44,495 bases of DNA, taken from the NCBI GenBank assembly GCA_038150305.1, contig JAYOTG010000016.1, positions 1 to 44,495 of the forward strand, read 5' to 3'. Below are positions 14,710 to 22,972 of this stretch, in pieces (the first letter of the stretch is position 1; each line of letters opens with the position of its first letter). Source of the DNA: MGIIa-L3 sp038150305 (GTDB lineage Archaea; Thermoplasmatota; Poseidoniia; Poseidoniales; Poseidoniaceae). Both the position numbers and the translations under genes were made by a program. The notes beneath the pieces were generated by a model that was given only the letters and a program-made list of their open reading frames with translations, was not told where the DNA came from and made no database searches.

Positions 14710-15945
14710 TCAGAGGTCGTCCAGCAACCCCTCAATCCCGCTTCGGAAGGCAGCCACCGACCGACGGTGGTCGACCATCTTCGTGTGCTGATGCGCCAGC
14801 TCGCCGTAGCGCTCGCGGTCGGCATAGACCGCCTGCAGGGCGTCAACCACCGCTTCGGCATCGTGTCCGTCCGGGACCAGAATGCCCCCCTCGCCCAAGG
14901 CCTCGCGTTGTGAGCCAACATCGGAGGTGACGCTCGGCACCCCGAACAAACCGGCTTCTCCGATGACGCGGCCCCACGAACCCGTGGTTTCGAAGAGGAT
15001 GAGGTGCACATCGATGCTGACAAAGAAGGACGTAGCATCCACGTGACCGAGGACTCGGGCGTTTGGGTGATGGGCCAATTCCTGCGGGTAGACGCTTCCC
15101 CCCGCAATGTGCACCTCGGCTTCAGGCCAGCGCTGCATGAGCTTTGGAAGCAGCTGCTGATACATGCGAAGACCCTTTTCGGGTGTGACGACCATGATTC
15201 CGATGACGGGGGGGGCGTTCTTCTCACGCTTTGATTGAACCTCGGCGCGCAACGCATGCACCTTGTCCATGCTGCCGAAGCGCCCTCCAAAGTCAACGGG
15301 AAGGGGCACGCTGTGCGCGCGTTGAACGGTAAAGCGCGATCGGATGTCGCCGAGCAACCCTTCTCCGGCCGCACAGATCAGCGCTGCACCCTCCATGACG
15401 GGGCGAAACCGTTCTTCGAGACGGAACACGGTATCGTCTCGGACGAACATGATGTAGGGCACGCTGCGCGAACGGAAGGCCTGCGCTGCCCCCGGGGCCC
15501 ACTCGAGTTGCGTCAAGCCAATTCCGCCGGCATGGTCCATGCCGTCCAGCCAAGTACCGACGTGTTTCGCGAATTGAGCGCTTCGACGAGCAATGTGCCA
15601 GTCGTGCGCCCACTTCCTTCTGCGACGTTCGCCGCCACGCTCCCGAAGCCCCCACGCGACCTTCGACCAGAACCCTTCGATGGGGAGATCCGTGCTGGCG
15701 ATGCTCACCCCTGGATCGAGCAGCCCGATGGGTTCGCCCCTGTCTTGGCTCGCAAAGGCGTGCACCGACCATGCCGGGTGGGTTTGAGCCTCCTCTGCAG
15801 GCATCATCGGGGTGTATGCTGGAGCCGTTTCAAGCGTCGGCCCCGGTGCGGCAAGCCCGTTGAGCAGGGCCGCAAGTGAACGCTCTGCACCCCCACCTGG
15901 GGGGTCGAGGTCACGCACTGCGGCAAAGAGGCGGCGGGTGCTCAC
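14710..15945 (-). CDS. Glycosyltransferase family 4 (GT-B)
   Basis: 411 residues with two Rossmann-like halves. The N-terminal GGGAERSLAALLNGL is the acceptor-side glycine motif. The C-terminal half has IGIMVVTPEKGLRMYQQLLPKL and LFETTGSWGRVIGEAGLFGVPSVTSDVGSQREAL, the E-x7-E type donor-binding segment of GT4 enzymes. GILVPDGHDAEAVVDAL is the usual closing segment. It transfers a sugar from an activated donor to a surface glycan or lipid acceptor. Donor and acceptor are not predictable, but the neighbouring NeuA/NeuB genes suggest a surface glycan. Confidence 0.87.
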   Translation of the reverse strand: MSTRRLFAAVRDLDPPGGGAERSLAALLNGLAAPGPTLETAPAYTPMMPAEEAQTHPAWSVHAFASQDRGEPIGLLDPGVSIASTDLPIEGFWSKVAWGLRERGGERRRRKWAHDWHIARRSAQFAKHVGTWLDGMDHAGGIGLTQLEWAPGAAQAFRSRSVPYIMFVRDDTVFRLEERFRPVMEGAALICAAGEGLLGDIRSRFTVQRAHSVPLPVDFGGRFGSMDKVHALRAEVQSKREKNAPPVIGIMVVTPEKGLRMYQQLLPKLMQRWPEAEVHIAGGSVYPQELAHHPNARVLGHVDATSFFVSIDVHLILFETTGSWGRVIGEAGLFGVPSVTSDVGSQREALGEGGILVPDGHDAEAVVDALQAVYADRERYGELAHQHTKMVDHRRSVAAFRSGIEGLLDDL

Positions 15946-16005
15946 GCCCTTGCCTTCGCCTCAACCCCTTTGAGCGTGGTGGGGCTTGACGTCAGAAATC
16001 CACCA

Positions 16006-16860
16006 TCATGCGGCCTTCGGAAGGAAGGCGTGCTCGACGTGCTCGAGGACAGGAACCTCGGTCTTCGGCCACAACCCTTCGGACTGCAGGCGTTCGCGCA
16101 AGGCTTCGGGCACCCTCGGATAGTGCAGGTCTGAGCGGAGGTCTCGGTAGTAGGACCAATGGCGGTTGAAATGATCGTTCTGAACCCCTGCGCCCAGGTA
16201 GATGGAATATTTTGGACCCCGCGTTCGCCCTCCACAATGCAACACACGGTGGTCGAAGATGACCACGTCACCGGGCTCTGTGGCGATCCAACGGGCACGG
16301 GCAAAGGCCAGCCGCTGCCCCATCACCATCCGACGAACGGTCGAAAACCGAGGTGCTTGGCGCTCCCAGCGAACCAGCCGAGACTCGCGGCGATGCGAGC
16401 CGGGGATCAACCCGAATTTAAACCCAGATTCAGCGTGGGTTTGGAGGTACAAGGCGATGCGTGCACATCGGTAGGGCGTGGTCGACTCGTCCCAGTCTTC
16501 ACCTTGACCGAAGGTGCGATGGACGTTGTCGCGGTGCCATCCCGGCGAAGAATAGCCTGCGTGCAAATCGTTGTGATGCAAGTACACGGCTTCGGGACCG
16601 AGCACCTCACGCGCAAGGCCAACGAGGCGTTCATCGGCGAGCAGATGCTGGAAGGCCGGTACCTGAGCCACACCGGCGGGCGACGTCCACTTCCGAGGAA
16701 CGCCGTCCTCAACATCGTCGAAATCAGCGTCCGTCACCCCAGAGTGTTCGACGAGCCGTTGTCGCAACGCCATGGCTTCCTCGACGCCGAGCAGACCACG
16801 AACCACGACGAAACCGTCGCGACGGTAGGCTTCCCGTAGGCCTTCGAACATGCCCGACAT
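16006..16860 (-). CDS. PhyH-family Fe(II)/2-oxoglutarate dioxygenase
   Basis: 284 residues with the phytanoyl-CoA hydroxylase-like fold. DGFVVVRGLLGVEEA is the typical N-terminus, the iron ligands are His109 and Asp111 (WHRDN), and the distal His is probably His208 in GDVVIFDHRVLHCGG. Such enzymes hydroxylate small molecules, lipids or sugars. Its position between two glycosyltransferase genes suggests modification of a glycan or lipid precursor, which is inference. ATG 16860 (MSGMFEG) was chosen because the upstream open frame runs into the divergent gene; ATG 16851 is an alternative. Confidence 0.86.
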   Translation of the reverse strand: MSGMFEGLREAYRRDGFVVVRGLLGVEEAMALRQRLVEHSGVTDADFDDVEDGVPRKWTSPAGVAQVPAFQHLLADERLVGLAREVLGPEAVYLHHNDLHAGYSSPGWHRDNVHRTFGQGEDWDESTTPYRCARIALYLQTHAESGFKFGLIPGSHRRESRLVRWERQAPRFSTVRRMVMGQRLAFARARWIATEPGDVVIFDHRVLHCGGRTRGPKYSIYLGAGVQNDHFNRHWSYYRDLRSDLHYPRVPEALRERLQSEGLWPKTEVPVLEHVEHAFLPKAA

Positions 16861-16903
16861 GCAGCCAAAGACCCCCTCAACGCGTTCATCAAGGCTTGGG
16901 TCG

Positions 16904-16910
16904 CTATAAG
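16904..16910 (+). promoter_or_regulatory. TATA-like box in the PhyH/glycosyltransferase divergent region
   Basis: CTATAAG is the only AT-rich island between the divergent genes starting at 16860 (minus) and 16941 (plus). Its centre is 34 bases before ATG 16941, so it best serves the plus-strand gene with a short leader. The complement, CTTATAG, could also drive the minus gene with a longer leader. Confidence 0.4.
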
Positions 16911-16940
16911 CAGAAAGCACCTCGTGACGCTGGGGAGAAG

Positions 16941-18122
16941 ATGCGCGCACTCGTGGTCGCCGGGGAAGCCCCAACCAACCGCCAACACGTCGCCACGGTG
17001 CTCGATGCCCTTGCCAAAGCCGGCGACGACGCCGTGTTGGCCATCGGCGCCTCGATGCCCGGTCCCTATGCCTATGAGGCGCGAACGAAGCTTGGCCGGA
17101 TGATCAACGGCTTCCTGTGGGCGCGCTTCGGCTGGGCGCGCAACCGCTACACTCCCAGCGCCTGGCGTTGGGAAGGGCCAGCAGGCGACACGTTGGACCC
17201 GAGCAACGCGGCGTGGACCACCCCATTCCCCCCAAGCCGAGGGTGCTTGCCGTGGCGCCCAGACGTCATCATCGTCGTGACGCCAAACCAAGGGTGGACC
17301 AAGCACCACGTCGTGCCGTGGGCGCGGCGTGAATCGATCCCCGTGCTGTCCATCGACCACGGCTCCCCGACGTTGACGTGGCCTTGGCTTGGCTACCGAG
17401 GCAGCATGATGGGGTGCGACGCCAACGCGGTGTGGTCAGAGGTGTGTCGGGACATCAACGTCGACGTCGGCGCCCCGGCAGAGCGCCAAATCATCACCGG
17501 CTCACCCTCACTGGACGGTTTGGAGGCGGCCAGCAACGTCGACGTCCACGCGGCCTTGGGCCTGGATTCGGCTCGAAAGATCGTGTTGATGCTCGGATCG
17601 CACCGAGGCCCCGTCAAAGGTCCGGCAGACGCGCTCTTTCAGCACGTGATGAACCAACATGGAGGGCGTGACGACGTGGTGTTCGTTCACAAGCCACACC
17701 CGGTCGAGGTCAGCCAAGGAACGGTCCTCGCCGTGCCCGAGGGCGTCGTGACCACCATGGACCAGGACCTCTACCTCCCGCTGGTGCGCCACGCGACCGT
17801 TGTGATTTCACCGGCAACGTCGGTCGTGATTCCCGCGCTCGCTTTCCGAACACCGTTCATCAACACCATCCGGCCTTCGGATGGAGCCGCACCCGCTGAC
17901 GAGGTGACGGCGCTCCTGGACCTGCTTGAGGGGGCGGTGTTCACCGAGAACGACCTCGACGCCATCCTGGACGGCGACCTTCGTCCAGAGGAAGCCGCTT
18001 GCGACCGGGCTTTTGCTCGCCTCGGTCACCGTTCTGACGGTAAAAACGGGGCCCGCGTGGCCGCTTTGGCGCGGTGGTTGGCGGAGGGGGAGGCACCTCA
18101 AGCATGGACCGACGCTGAGTGA
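16941..18122 (+). CDS. GT-B fold glycosyl/glycerophosphotransferase-like protein
   Basis: 393 residues beginning MRALVVAGEAPTNRQHV, with two Rossmann-like halves. The C-terminal half carries IVLMLGSHRGPVKGP, VFVHKPHPVE (the HKPHP element seen in CDP-glycerol glycerophosphotransferase-like and capsule-type enzymes) and VVISPATSVVIPALAFRTPFIN, a donor-site arrangement. Exact reaction unknown. A UDP-GlcNAc 2-epimerase would have the same fold and would be useful next to NeuB, but its signature residues are not evident. ATG 16941 was taken because the upstream open frame overlaps the divergent dioxygenase gene. Confidence 0.72.
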   Translation: MRALVVAGEAPTNRQHVATVLDALAKAGDDAVLAIGASMPGPYAYEARTKLGRMINGFLWARFGWARNRYTPSAWRWEGPAGDTLDPSNAAWTTPFPPSRGCLPWRPDVIIVVTPNQGWTKHHVVPWARRESIPVLSIDHGSPTLTWPWLGYRGSMMGCDANAVWSEVCRDINVDVGAPAERQIITGSPSLDGLEAASNVDVHAALGLDSARKIVLMLGSHRGPVKGPADALFQHVMNQHGGRDDVVFVHKPHPVEVSQGTVLAVPEGVVTTMDQDLYLPLVRHATVVISPATSVVIPALAFRTPFINTIRPSDGAAPADEVTALLDLLEGAVFTENDLDAILDGDLRPEEAACDRAFARLGHRSDGKNGARVAALARWLAEGEAPQAWTDAE

Positions 18123-18143
18123 GTGACCTCCGGTCCACAGGCT

Positions 18144-18149
18144 GATAAC
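18144..18149 (+). promoter_or_regulatory. TATA-like box for neuB
   Basis: GATAAC sits about 25 bases upstream of ATG 18172 in the 49-base gap after the preceding gene, the spacing of a leaderless archaeal promoter. It supports ATG 18172 over GTG 18160 as the neuB start. Confidence 0.4.
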
Positions 18150-18171
18150 CTCGGGTCCGGTGCCGTGGTGC

Positions 18172-19047
18172 ATGGCCATCAGCGACATCGCCGAAGCCGT
18201 CGCCGCAGGGCAGACCTACATCATCGCCGAGATTGGACAAAACCACCAGGGCGACATGGAGATTGCAAAGCAGCTGATCGACACCGCTGCTGACGCAGGC
18301 GTGAACGCCATCAAGAGCCAGAAGCGCCACACGCGAACCCTCCTGACGCCGGAGCAGTACGACCGACCCTACGATTCACCCAACGCCTTCGCGGACACCT
18401 ACGGTGCCCACCGCGACGCCCTCGAACTTTCCGTCGAGCAGCACATGGAACTGAAGGCCCACGCGGAAGGCCGCGGCGTGGCCTACTTTGTTTCCGCGTG
18501 GGATCCGGTGAGCGCCGCGCAGATGGCCGAAGCCGGCATTCCGATGTTCAAGATCGCCAGCGCCAGCATCACCGACGAAGAAACGGTCCGGGCGATGCTT
18601 GCGGCTGACGTGCCGGTGATGATGTCCACCGGCATGAGCACCGAGGAGGAGATCCACGTCTGCGCCGAATGGCTCCGCACCTCGTCGCAACCGAAGGTGA
18701 TGTTCCACTGCACGTCCACCTATCCTGCGAAGTTCGAACAGCTCAACCTCGCCTACATGGCCACCTTGCAGGAGCGCTATCCCGACTTCATTCTAGGCTT
18801 CTCAGGGCACCACCAAGGCATCGCCATGGACGTCGCGGCCGTGGCGATGGGCGCCAAAGTGCTCGAGCGCCACTTCACCCTTGACCGTGCCATGCGCGGC
18901 AGCGACCACGCTGCCAGCCTCGAAGTGCCCGGCCTCCAGAAACTGGTGCGCGACGTTCGGGCCTTCGAAGTGGCCCTTGGTGACGGCATCAAGCGGGTTT
19001 ACGAGGAAGAAGTGCCCATGCGGGCGAAACTCCGCCGCGTCCAGTGA
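18172..19047 (+). CDS. neuB: NeuB-like nonulosonic acid synthase lacking the SAF domain
   Basis: 291-residue TIM-barrel synthase that condenses phosphoenolpyruvate with a six-carbon N-acyl sugar to give a sialic-acid-like nonulosonate. Family segments are YIIAEIGQNHQGDMEIAKQLIDTA, YFVSAWDPVSA, MFKIASASITD, MMSTGMS, FHCTSTYPA and the GFSGHHQG...VLERHFTLDRAMRGSDH region. Two oddities stand out. The usual KFQT-like stretch reads KSQKR. The protein stops soon after the barrel, so the C-terminal antifreeze/SAF domain of about 60 residues is missing. The product could be sialic, legionaminic or pseudaminic acid. neuA follows after 9 bases. Confidence 0.88.
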   Translation: MAISDIAEAVAAGQTYIIAEIGQNHQGDMEIAKQLIDTAADAGVNAIKSQKRHTRTLLTPEQYDRPYDSPNAFADTYGAHRDALELSVEQHMELKAHAEGRGVAYFVSAWDPVSAAQMAEAGIPMFKIASASITDEETVRAMLAADVPVMMSTGMSTEEEIHVCAEWLRTSSQPKVMFHCTSTYPAKFEQLNLAYMATLQERYPDFILGFSGHHQGIAMDVAAVAMGAKVLERHFTLDRAMRGSDHAASLEVPGLQKLVRDVRAFEVALGDGIKRVYEEEVPMRAKLRRVQ

Positions 19048-19056
19048 GGGGTCTCC

Positions 19057-19743
19057 GTGTCCGTCGTGGCCGTCATCTGCGCCCGCGGCGGATCCAAAGG
19101 CATCCCGCGCAAGAACATCCGCTCGTTCGCTGGCCACCCGCTCATCGCTTGGAGCATCCGTGCCGCGCTGGAGGCCGATGGCATCGATCACGTCGTGCTG
19201 TCCAGCGACGACGAGGAGATCCTCGCCGTGGCCGAAGCCCACGGCGCGCTGCCGCACCGCCGCCCCGATGCGTTGGCGACCGATGAAGCAGCGACCGAGC
19301 CGGTGGTCGTCGACGTGCTCCACCATCACCCAATCGGGCAACAGGCCACGACCGTGGTGCTCATGCAGGCCACGTCTCCTTTGACACGGCCCGCTGACCT
19401 CGACGCGGCCCTGCAGCACATGGAAGCGGGGCATCTCGATAGCCTGCTTTCTGTGGTTGAGAATCACGTGTTCCAGTGGTCCCTCGGACAAGACGGAACG
19501 GCCACGCCGCTGAATTACGACCCTCAACACCGCCCTCGCCGGCAAGACATCCCGGACCGTGTTGCCGAGAACGGTGCCTTCTACATCGCCTCTCGCAAGG
19601 TGTGGGATACGGAGGCCTGCCGTCTTGGTGGACGAACTGGAGCCTACACCATGCAGCCATGGCAGGCATGGGAAATCGACACCGAAGACGACTGGTCCCG
19701 ACTTGAACAAGTCGTGGCTGAGCGCGACCTCTCCCCGGCGTGA
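19057..19743 (+). CDS. neuA: CMP-N-acetylneuraminate cytidylyltransferase (NeuA-like)
   Basis: 228-residue nucleotidyltransferase that activates a nonulosonic acid with CTP. The N-terminal VVAVICARGGSKGIPRKNIRSFAGHPLIAWSI carries the RGGSKGIPxKN nucleotide motif. SSDDEEIL, MQATSPLT and the GAFYIAS...YTMQPWQAWEIDTEDDW ending are typical of this family. The start is GTG 19057, nine bases after neuB, so they are co-transcribed. It converges with the phosphatase gene with no gap (stop 19741-19743, opposite stop 19744-19746). Confidence 0.92.
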   Translation: MSVVAVICARGGSKGIPRKNIRSFAGHPLIAWSIRAALEADGIDHVVLSSDDEEILAVAEAHGALPHRRPDALATDEAATEPVVVDVLHHHPIGQQATTVVLMQATSPLTRPADLDAALQHMEAGHLDSLLSVVENHVFQWSLGQDGTATPLNYDPQHRPRRQDIPDRVAENGAFYIASRKVWDTEACRLGGRTGAYTMQPWQAWEIDTEDDWSRLEQVVAERDLSPA

Positions 19744-20301
19744 TCAGGACAAGAGGCCGGCCATGGGCCCGAGTCCCTTCGCCGCCCTGATGAGTTCGGC
19801 CAATTCCCGCACGGCTTCATGTCCGCCGCGACGGCACAGCACCAGGTCCGCAGCCGCCTTGACGGCAGGATGTGCGTTGGCTGGAGCGATGCACACATCC
19901 GCTTCTTGGAAGGCAGCAAGGTCGGGGAGATCGTCGCCGACGAAGGCGATGGCTCCCTCACCCAATCCATGCCGGGCGCGGATGTCGGCCACCACCACGG
20001 CCTTGTCCTTGGCTCCAACGTGGATTTCGGGCATGCGCAGCTTTTCCATGCGCGCACGGGTGATGGCTGAGTCTTCACGGCTGACCACACCGACGATCAT
20101 CCCGTCATCGCGAAGCATGCTAAGGCCGTGACCGTCGATAACCGAGAAGCGGCGGGCTTCCGCCCCGTCCGCCCCGCGCAGCACCGTACCGTCGGTGAGC
20201 ACGCCATCCACGTCGAGCAGCAGCATGTCCAAGCGGGACAGGCGAGCGAGGACATCGGGCGACGGGTGGACCCAATCGCTCGGCCACATCATCTCAGGCA
20301 C
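19744..20301 (-). CDS. KdsC-like HAD phosphatase, probably nonulosonate-9-phosphate phosphatase
   Basis: 185-residue minimal HAD hydrolase with the C0-type architecture of KDO-8-phosphate phosphatase. The nucleophile motif is LLLDVDGVLTDGT (Asp30, Asp32), Lys100 sits in GAKDKAVV, and motif 4 is FVGDDLPDL (123-124). In archaea without LPS this family generally acts in nonulosonic acid synthesis, dephosphorylating a sugar acid-9-phosphate, which fits the convergent neuB-neuA pair. Its ATG overlaps the end of the upstream membrane-protein gene by 8 bases, so the two are coupled. Confidence 0.86.
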   Translation of the reverse strand: MPEMMWPSDWVHPSPDVLARLSRLDMLLLDVDGVLTDGTVLRGADGAEARRFSVIDGHGLSMLRDDGMIVGVVSREDSAITRARMEKLRMPEIHVGAKDKAVVVADIRARHGLGEGAIAFVGDDLPDLAAFQEADVCIAPANAHPAVKAAADLVLCRRGGHEAVRELAELIRAAKGLGPMAGLLS

Positions 20302-20881
20302 CCTCTTCGCTGTTGCTTCGTGACGCTGCAGATTGACGGGCAGCCTCGACGGCGCCGTCTGGGAGGAACGTGAATTCAGGGACGGGAACGCCCAAGCGCT
20401 CGTCCAGTTCGGTCACCATGCGCTCGAAGACCTCAAGCTCGGGCATGGACGCCAACCAGCGCTCCATCCACTCGCTTTGTGCCTTGATGCGCTCATCGTC
20501 GGGGTTCATGTCGCGCATCATGCTGGACAAATGACCGATGATGATCGCGTCGCGGGGCGTCAAGAGGTAGGTCGCGAAGGGGTTCCGCTCGATGATGACG
20601 TTCTGATGTTCCTTCCACAACGAGAGGAATTGATCGTAAATGTACCCGATGAGCAACACGGTGACCAAGACCATCAACGCGATCGAGGTCAATCCGACGT
20701 AGGTGGCCGGGATCCCCAGCCACTGCGTGTCGGCGTCGAACCGCCAAGCGACGTAGGGCCAGATCAACAGGGTCAAGGTGACGCACCAGAAGCCCATGGA
20801 AATGAGGCTCTGCGACTGTTGCAAGCGCCAATATTGGCGCATGAACCACTTCTTCCCGACCTCGGCAGGACCAGCGCCCAT
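20294..20881 (-). CDS. Two-helix membrane protein of unknown function
   Basis: 195 residues: a short N-terminus, two predicted helices (about 26-46 and 56-79, around LISMGFWCVTLTLLIWPYVAWRF and TSIALMVLVTVLLIGYIY), then a soluble C-terminal domain with RNPFATYLLTPRDAIIIGHLSSMMRDM and an acidic helical tail. I do not recognise the family. Only the last part of a much longer open frame is real. ATG 20881 was chosen from the start of hydrophobic character; ATG 20842 (MRQYWRLQ) is an alternative. It overlaps the phosphatase start by 8 bases, which suggests a link to the glycan pathway but is only positional. Confidence 0.68.
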   Translation of the reverse strand: MGAGPAEVGKKWFMRQYWRLQQSQSLISMGFWCVTLTLLIWPYVAWRFDADTQWLGIPATYVGLTSIALMVLVTVLLIGYIYDQFLSLWKEHQNVIIERNPFATYLLTPRDAIIIGHLSSMMRDMNPDDERIKAQSEWMERWLASMPELEVFERMVTELDERLGVPVPEFTFLPDGAVEAARQSAASRSNSEEGA

Positions 20882-20989
20882 GCCACAGGGTCGAGCGTGT
20901 GCGGCTTGACGTTTCCCGTCTTGCGCATGCCCTTGGCGCCGGATGGGCGAGGGCGTCAGCGTGATGAAGGGCAACGTGGAGGCCGAGTC

Positions 20990-22792
20990 ATGCGAGGGCA
21001 TGCGGTGGTGTTGGCCCTGCTCGTGCTCTGCGTGCCGCTGTCGGGGTGTTTGAACGACCCCGCAGGCGATAACCCGGCCGTCGACGACGGCCGGCTTCGG
21101 CTGGAGGACCGGCACCTCGTCGAGTGGAACTGGACCGGCTCCTACAGCCGGGTGTTGGAGGACGGCCCGTACACCGCTCTTCCCGTTCAGGAAGCCCTCA
21201 TCGAAGTCGACACGTCGGACATCTGGGAAACCGGACCGCCAACCTCCGAAGTGCACCTTTCCTACTGGCTGCCGTCCAACGTCGAGGCCGGCGAGCAGGT
21301 ACCGGTGATCGCCGTGATTTCGCCCTACTATTCCTACGGGCCGCAAGGCTCGGAATCCTCGGCCACCAACGTCGTCAGTCCAGGGCGTGGCGAATTCATC
21401 TTCGAGAATTACGTGCCCCACGGCTACGCCTTGGCGCAGGTCGCCGTGTTCGGCACCGAGGAAAGCAGCGGTTGTTTCGATTACCGAGGGGCCGGTGAGG
21501 GCCTGGGCATCCACGCCGCCGTGGAGTGGCTCGGTCAGCAAGCGTGGTCCAACGGCCACGTCGGCCTGTACGGGAAGTCCTACGAAGGCGCCACGCAATG
21601 GGAAGCGGCCGCCATGGGCAGCGCGTACCTGAAGACCATCGTGCCGATTTCCGGTACGACCGCCCTCCATCCGCTGTTGTACAAGAACGGGAGCGCCGAG
21701 GCGCGTTCCCAAGTCATGCACATGAATTACTTCTCCAGCACCGTTGATTACAACGGTGATGATCTCGACAACATCTGTCCGGACATCGTCGAGGGCCTTT
21801 TTGCAGGGCCCGTGACCTATGTTGGCGGAGAAATGGACCCGTACATGGAGAACTACTACGACGAGCGCAGCCACATCGACAAAGCCTTCCAGAACTGGAA
21901 CGGAAGCGTGTATTGGGTCCAAGGGATGCAGGATTGGAACGTCGATCCTCACCAGGTGTTTGGTGGACCGTCGGGTACCGTGTGGTACCATGCCTACGAG
22001 GACGCCGGTTACGACGTGCGGGGCATGCTTGGGCAGTGGGAACACAATTACCCGGACCAGTGGAGCAAGCACAACGCTCAGGATTCGGGCTACGGCGGCG
22101 AAGCCATCGCTGAAATGACGCGATGGGATTGGGCGGAAGATCTGCTTGAGTGGTTCGATTACTACCTGAAAGGCGAGGGAGAGAAGCCGGACCTGCACGC
22201 CCAAATCCAGCGCAACGACGGACAGTGGCGCGTCGAATCCACCTGGCCTCCGCGCGACGCTGAATCCACACCGATCGACCTTGCCACCTGTTCAGCCGAC
22301 GGCAGTTGGGTGGGCGGAGCTTCGGTGGCCGGTGGCGGCCTGCAATCCGTCACCGTTGAATGCCCCTCGTTCAGCGACGAAGCCCTCCACATCGCCGGCC
22401 TGCCAACCCTTCACCTCCAGGTGAGTCCGACCTACGACGGCGGCCAAATCTTCGCCGAACTCCAGGACGCTGAGACCGGCCTCCGCCTCGGCCACGCGAC
22501 CATGGACGTGCGGTACCATGCTGGCGGCTATGAGCCACAAACGGTGGCGCCGGGCAGCATCGTGATGATGCACATGGAATTCCAAGGCATGGACGTGATC
22601 CTTCCTGCAGGGCACGGCCTCCGCGTGGTGATGACCGAAACCGGCGAGGACTACCTCGCGCCAGCATGCGGCCTCGCGTGCCCCGTTCATGTGTTGATGG
22701 ACGGATCCACCCTCACGTTGCCCATCATCGACCGCGACGGGTCCTCGGCGTTCCTCACGCCGCAGTCCGAGGACGCCGCGAACAACGCATGA
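20990..22792 (+). CDS. Secreted CocE/NonD-type alpha/beta hydrolase (X-Pro peptidase S15 family), lipoprotein
   Basis: 600 residues. A signal peptide ends in a lipobox-like LSGC (Cys near residue 20), so the protein is probably lipid-anchored outside the cell. An S15-type alpha/beta hydrolase domain follows, with nucleophile Ser197 in YGKSYEG and His352 in GQWEHNYP. A C-terminal jelly-roll-like domain has LHIAGLPTLHLQV and HGLRVVM. Family members cleave X-Pro peptides, acyl esters or related bonds. A role in nutrient scavenging is inferred from secretion. ATG 20990 was chosen because it begins the signal peptide; the open frame upstream overlaps the divergent membrane gene. Confidence 0.88.
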   Translation: MRGHAVVLALLVLCVPLSGCLNDPAGDNPAVDDGRLRLEDRHLVEWNWTGSYSRVLEDGPYTALPVQEALIEVDTSDIWETGPPTSEVHLSYWLPSNVEAGEQVPVIAVISPYYSYGPQGSESSATNVVSPGRGEFIFENYVPHGYALAQVAVFGTEESSGCFDYRGAGEGLGIHAAVEWLGQQAWSNGHVGLYGKSYEGATQWEAAAMGSAYLKTIVPISGTTALHPLLYKNGSAEARSQVMHMNYFSSTVDYNGDDLDNICPDIVEGLFAGPVTYVGGEMDPYMENYYDERSHIDKAFQNWNGSVYWVQGMQDWNVDPHQVFGGPSGTVWYHAYEDAGYDVRGMLGQWEHNYPDQWSKHNAQDSGYGGEAIAEMTRWDWAEDLLEWFDYYLKGEGEKPDLHAQIQRNDGQWRVESTWPPRDAESTPIDLATCSADGSWVGGASVAGGGLQSVTVECPSFSDEALHIAGLPTLHLQVSPTYDGGQIFAELQDAETGLRLGHATMDVRYHAGGYEPQTVAPGSIVMMHMEFQGMDVILPAGHGLRVVMTETGEDYLAPACGLACPVHVLMDGSTLTLPIIDRDGSSAFLTPQSEDAANNA

Positions 22793-22937
22793 TGCGGTGT
22801 TCGACCGCGCAAGTGCACCCCCCTACGCAGGGCAAACACTCCACATTTGTTGAATCATTCTGGCGAACGGAGAGCATTTGAATAGAATACTCCCGATAAA
22901 ACGCTATTTCTGAGCACAGAATCAATCGGAAATTGTT

Positions 22938-22945
22938 CATATACC
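22938..22945 (+). promoter_or_regulatory. TATA-like box for glnA
   Basis: TCATATAC, centred about 31 bases before ATG 22973, lies at the end of an unusually AT-rich 180-base leader (22793-22972). Further upstream, AATAG (22881-22885) and CTATT (22904-22908) form short inverted half-sites that could be a regulator site or chance. Confidence 0.5.
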
Positions 22946-22972
22946 GGCTCGTCAGGGACATGGCCGATTCTT

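Noticed and set aside
20882..22204. Long minus-strand frame antisense to the CocE-type hydrolase
   Set aside because: It is an artefact of high GC. The opposite strand carries a clear signal peptide and S15 motifs. Only the part from 20881 down is kept.
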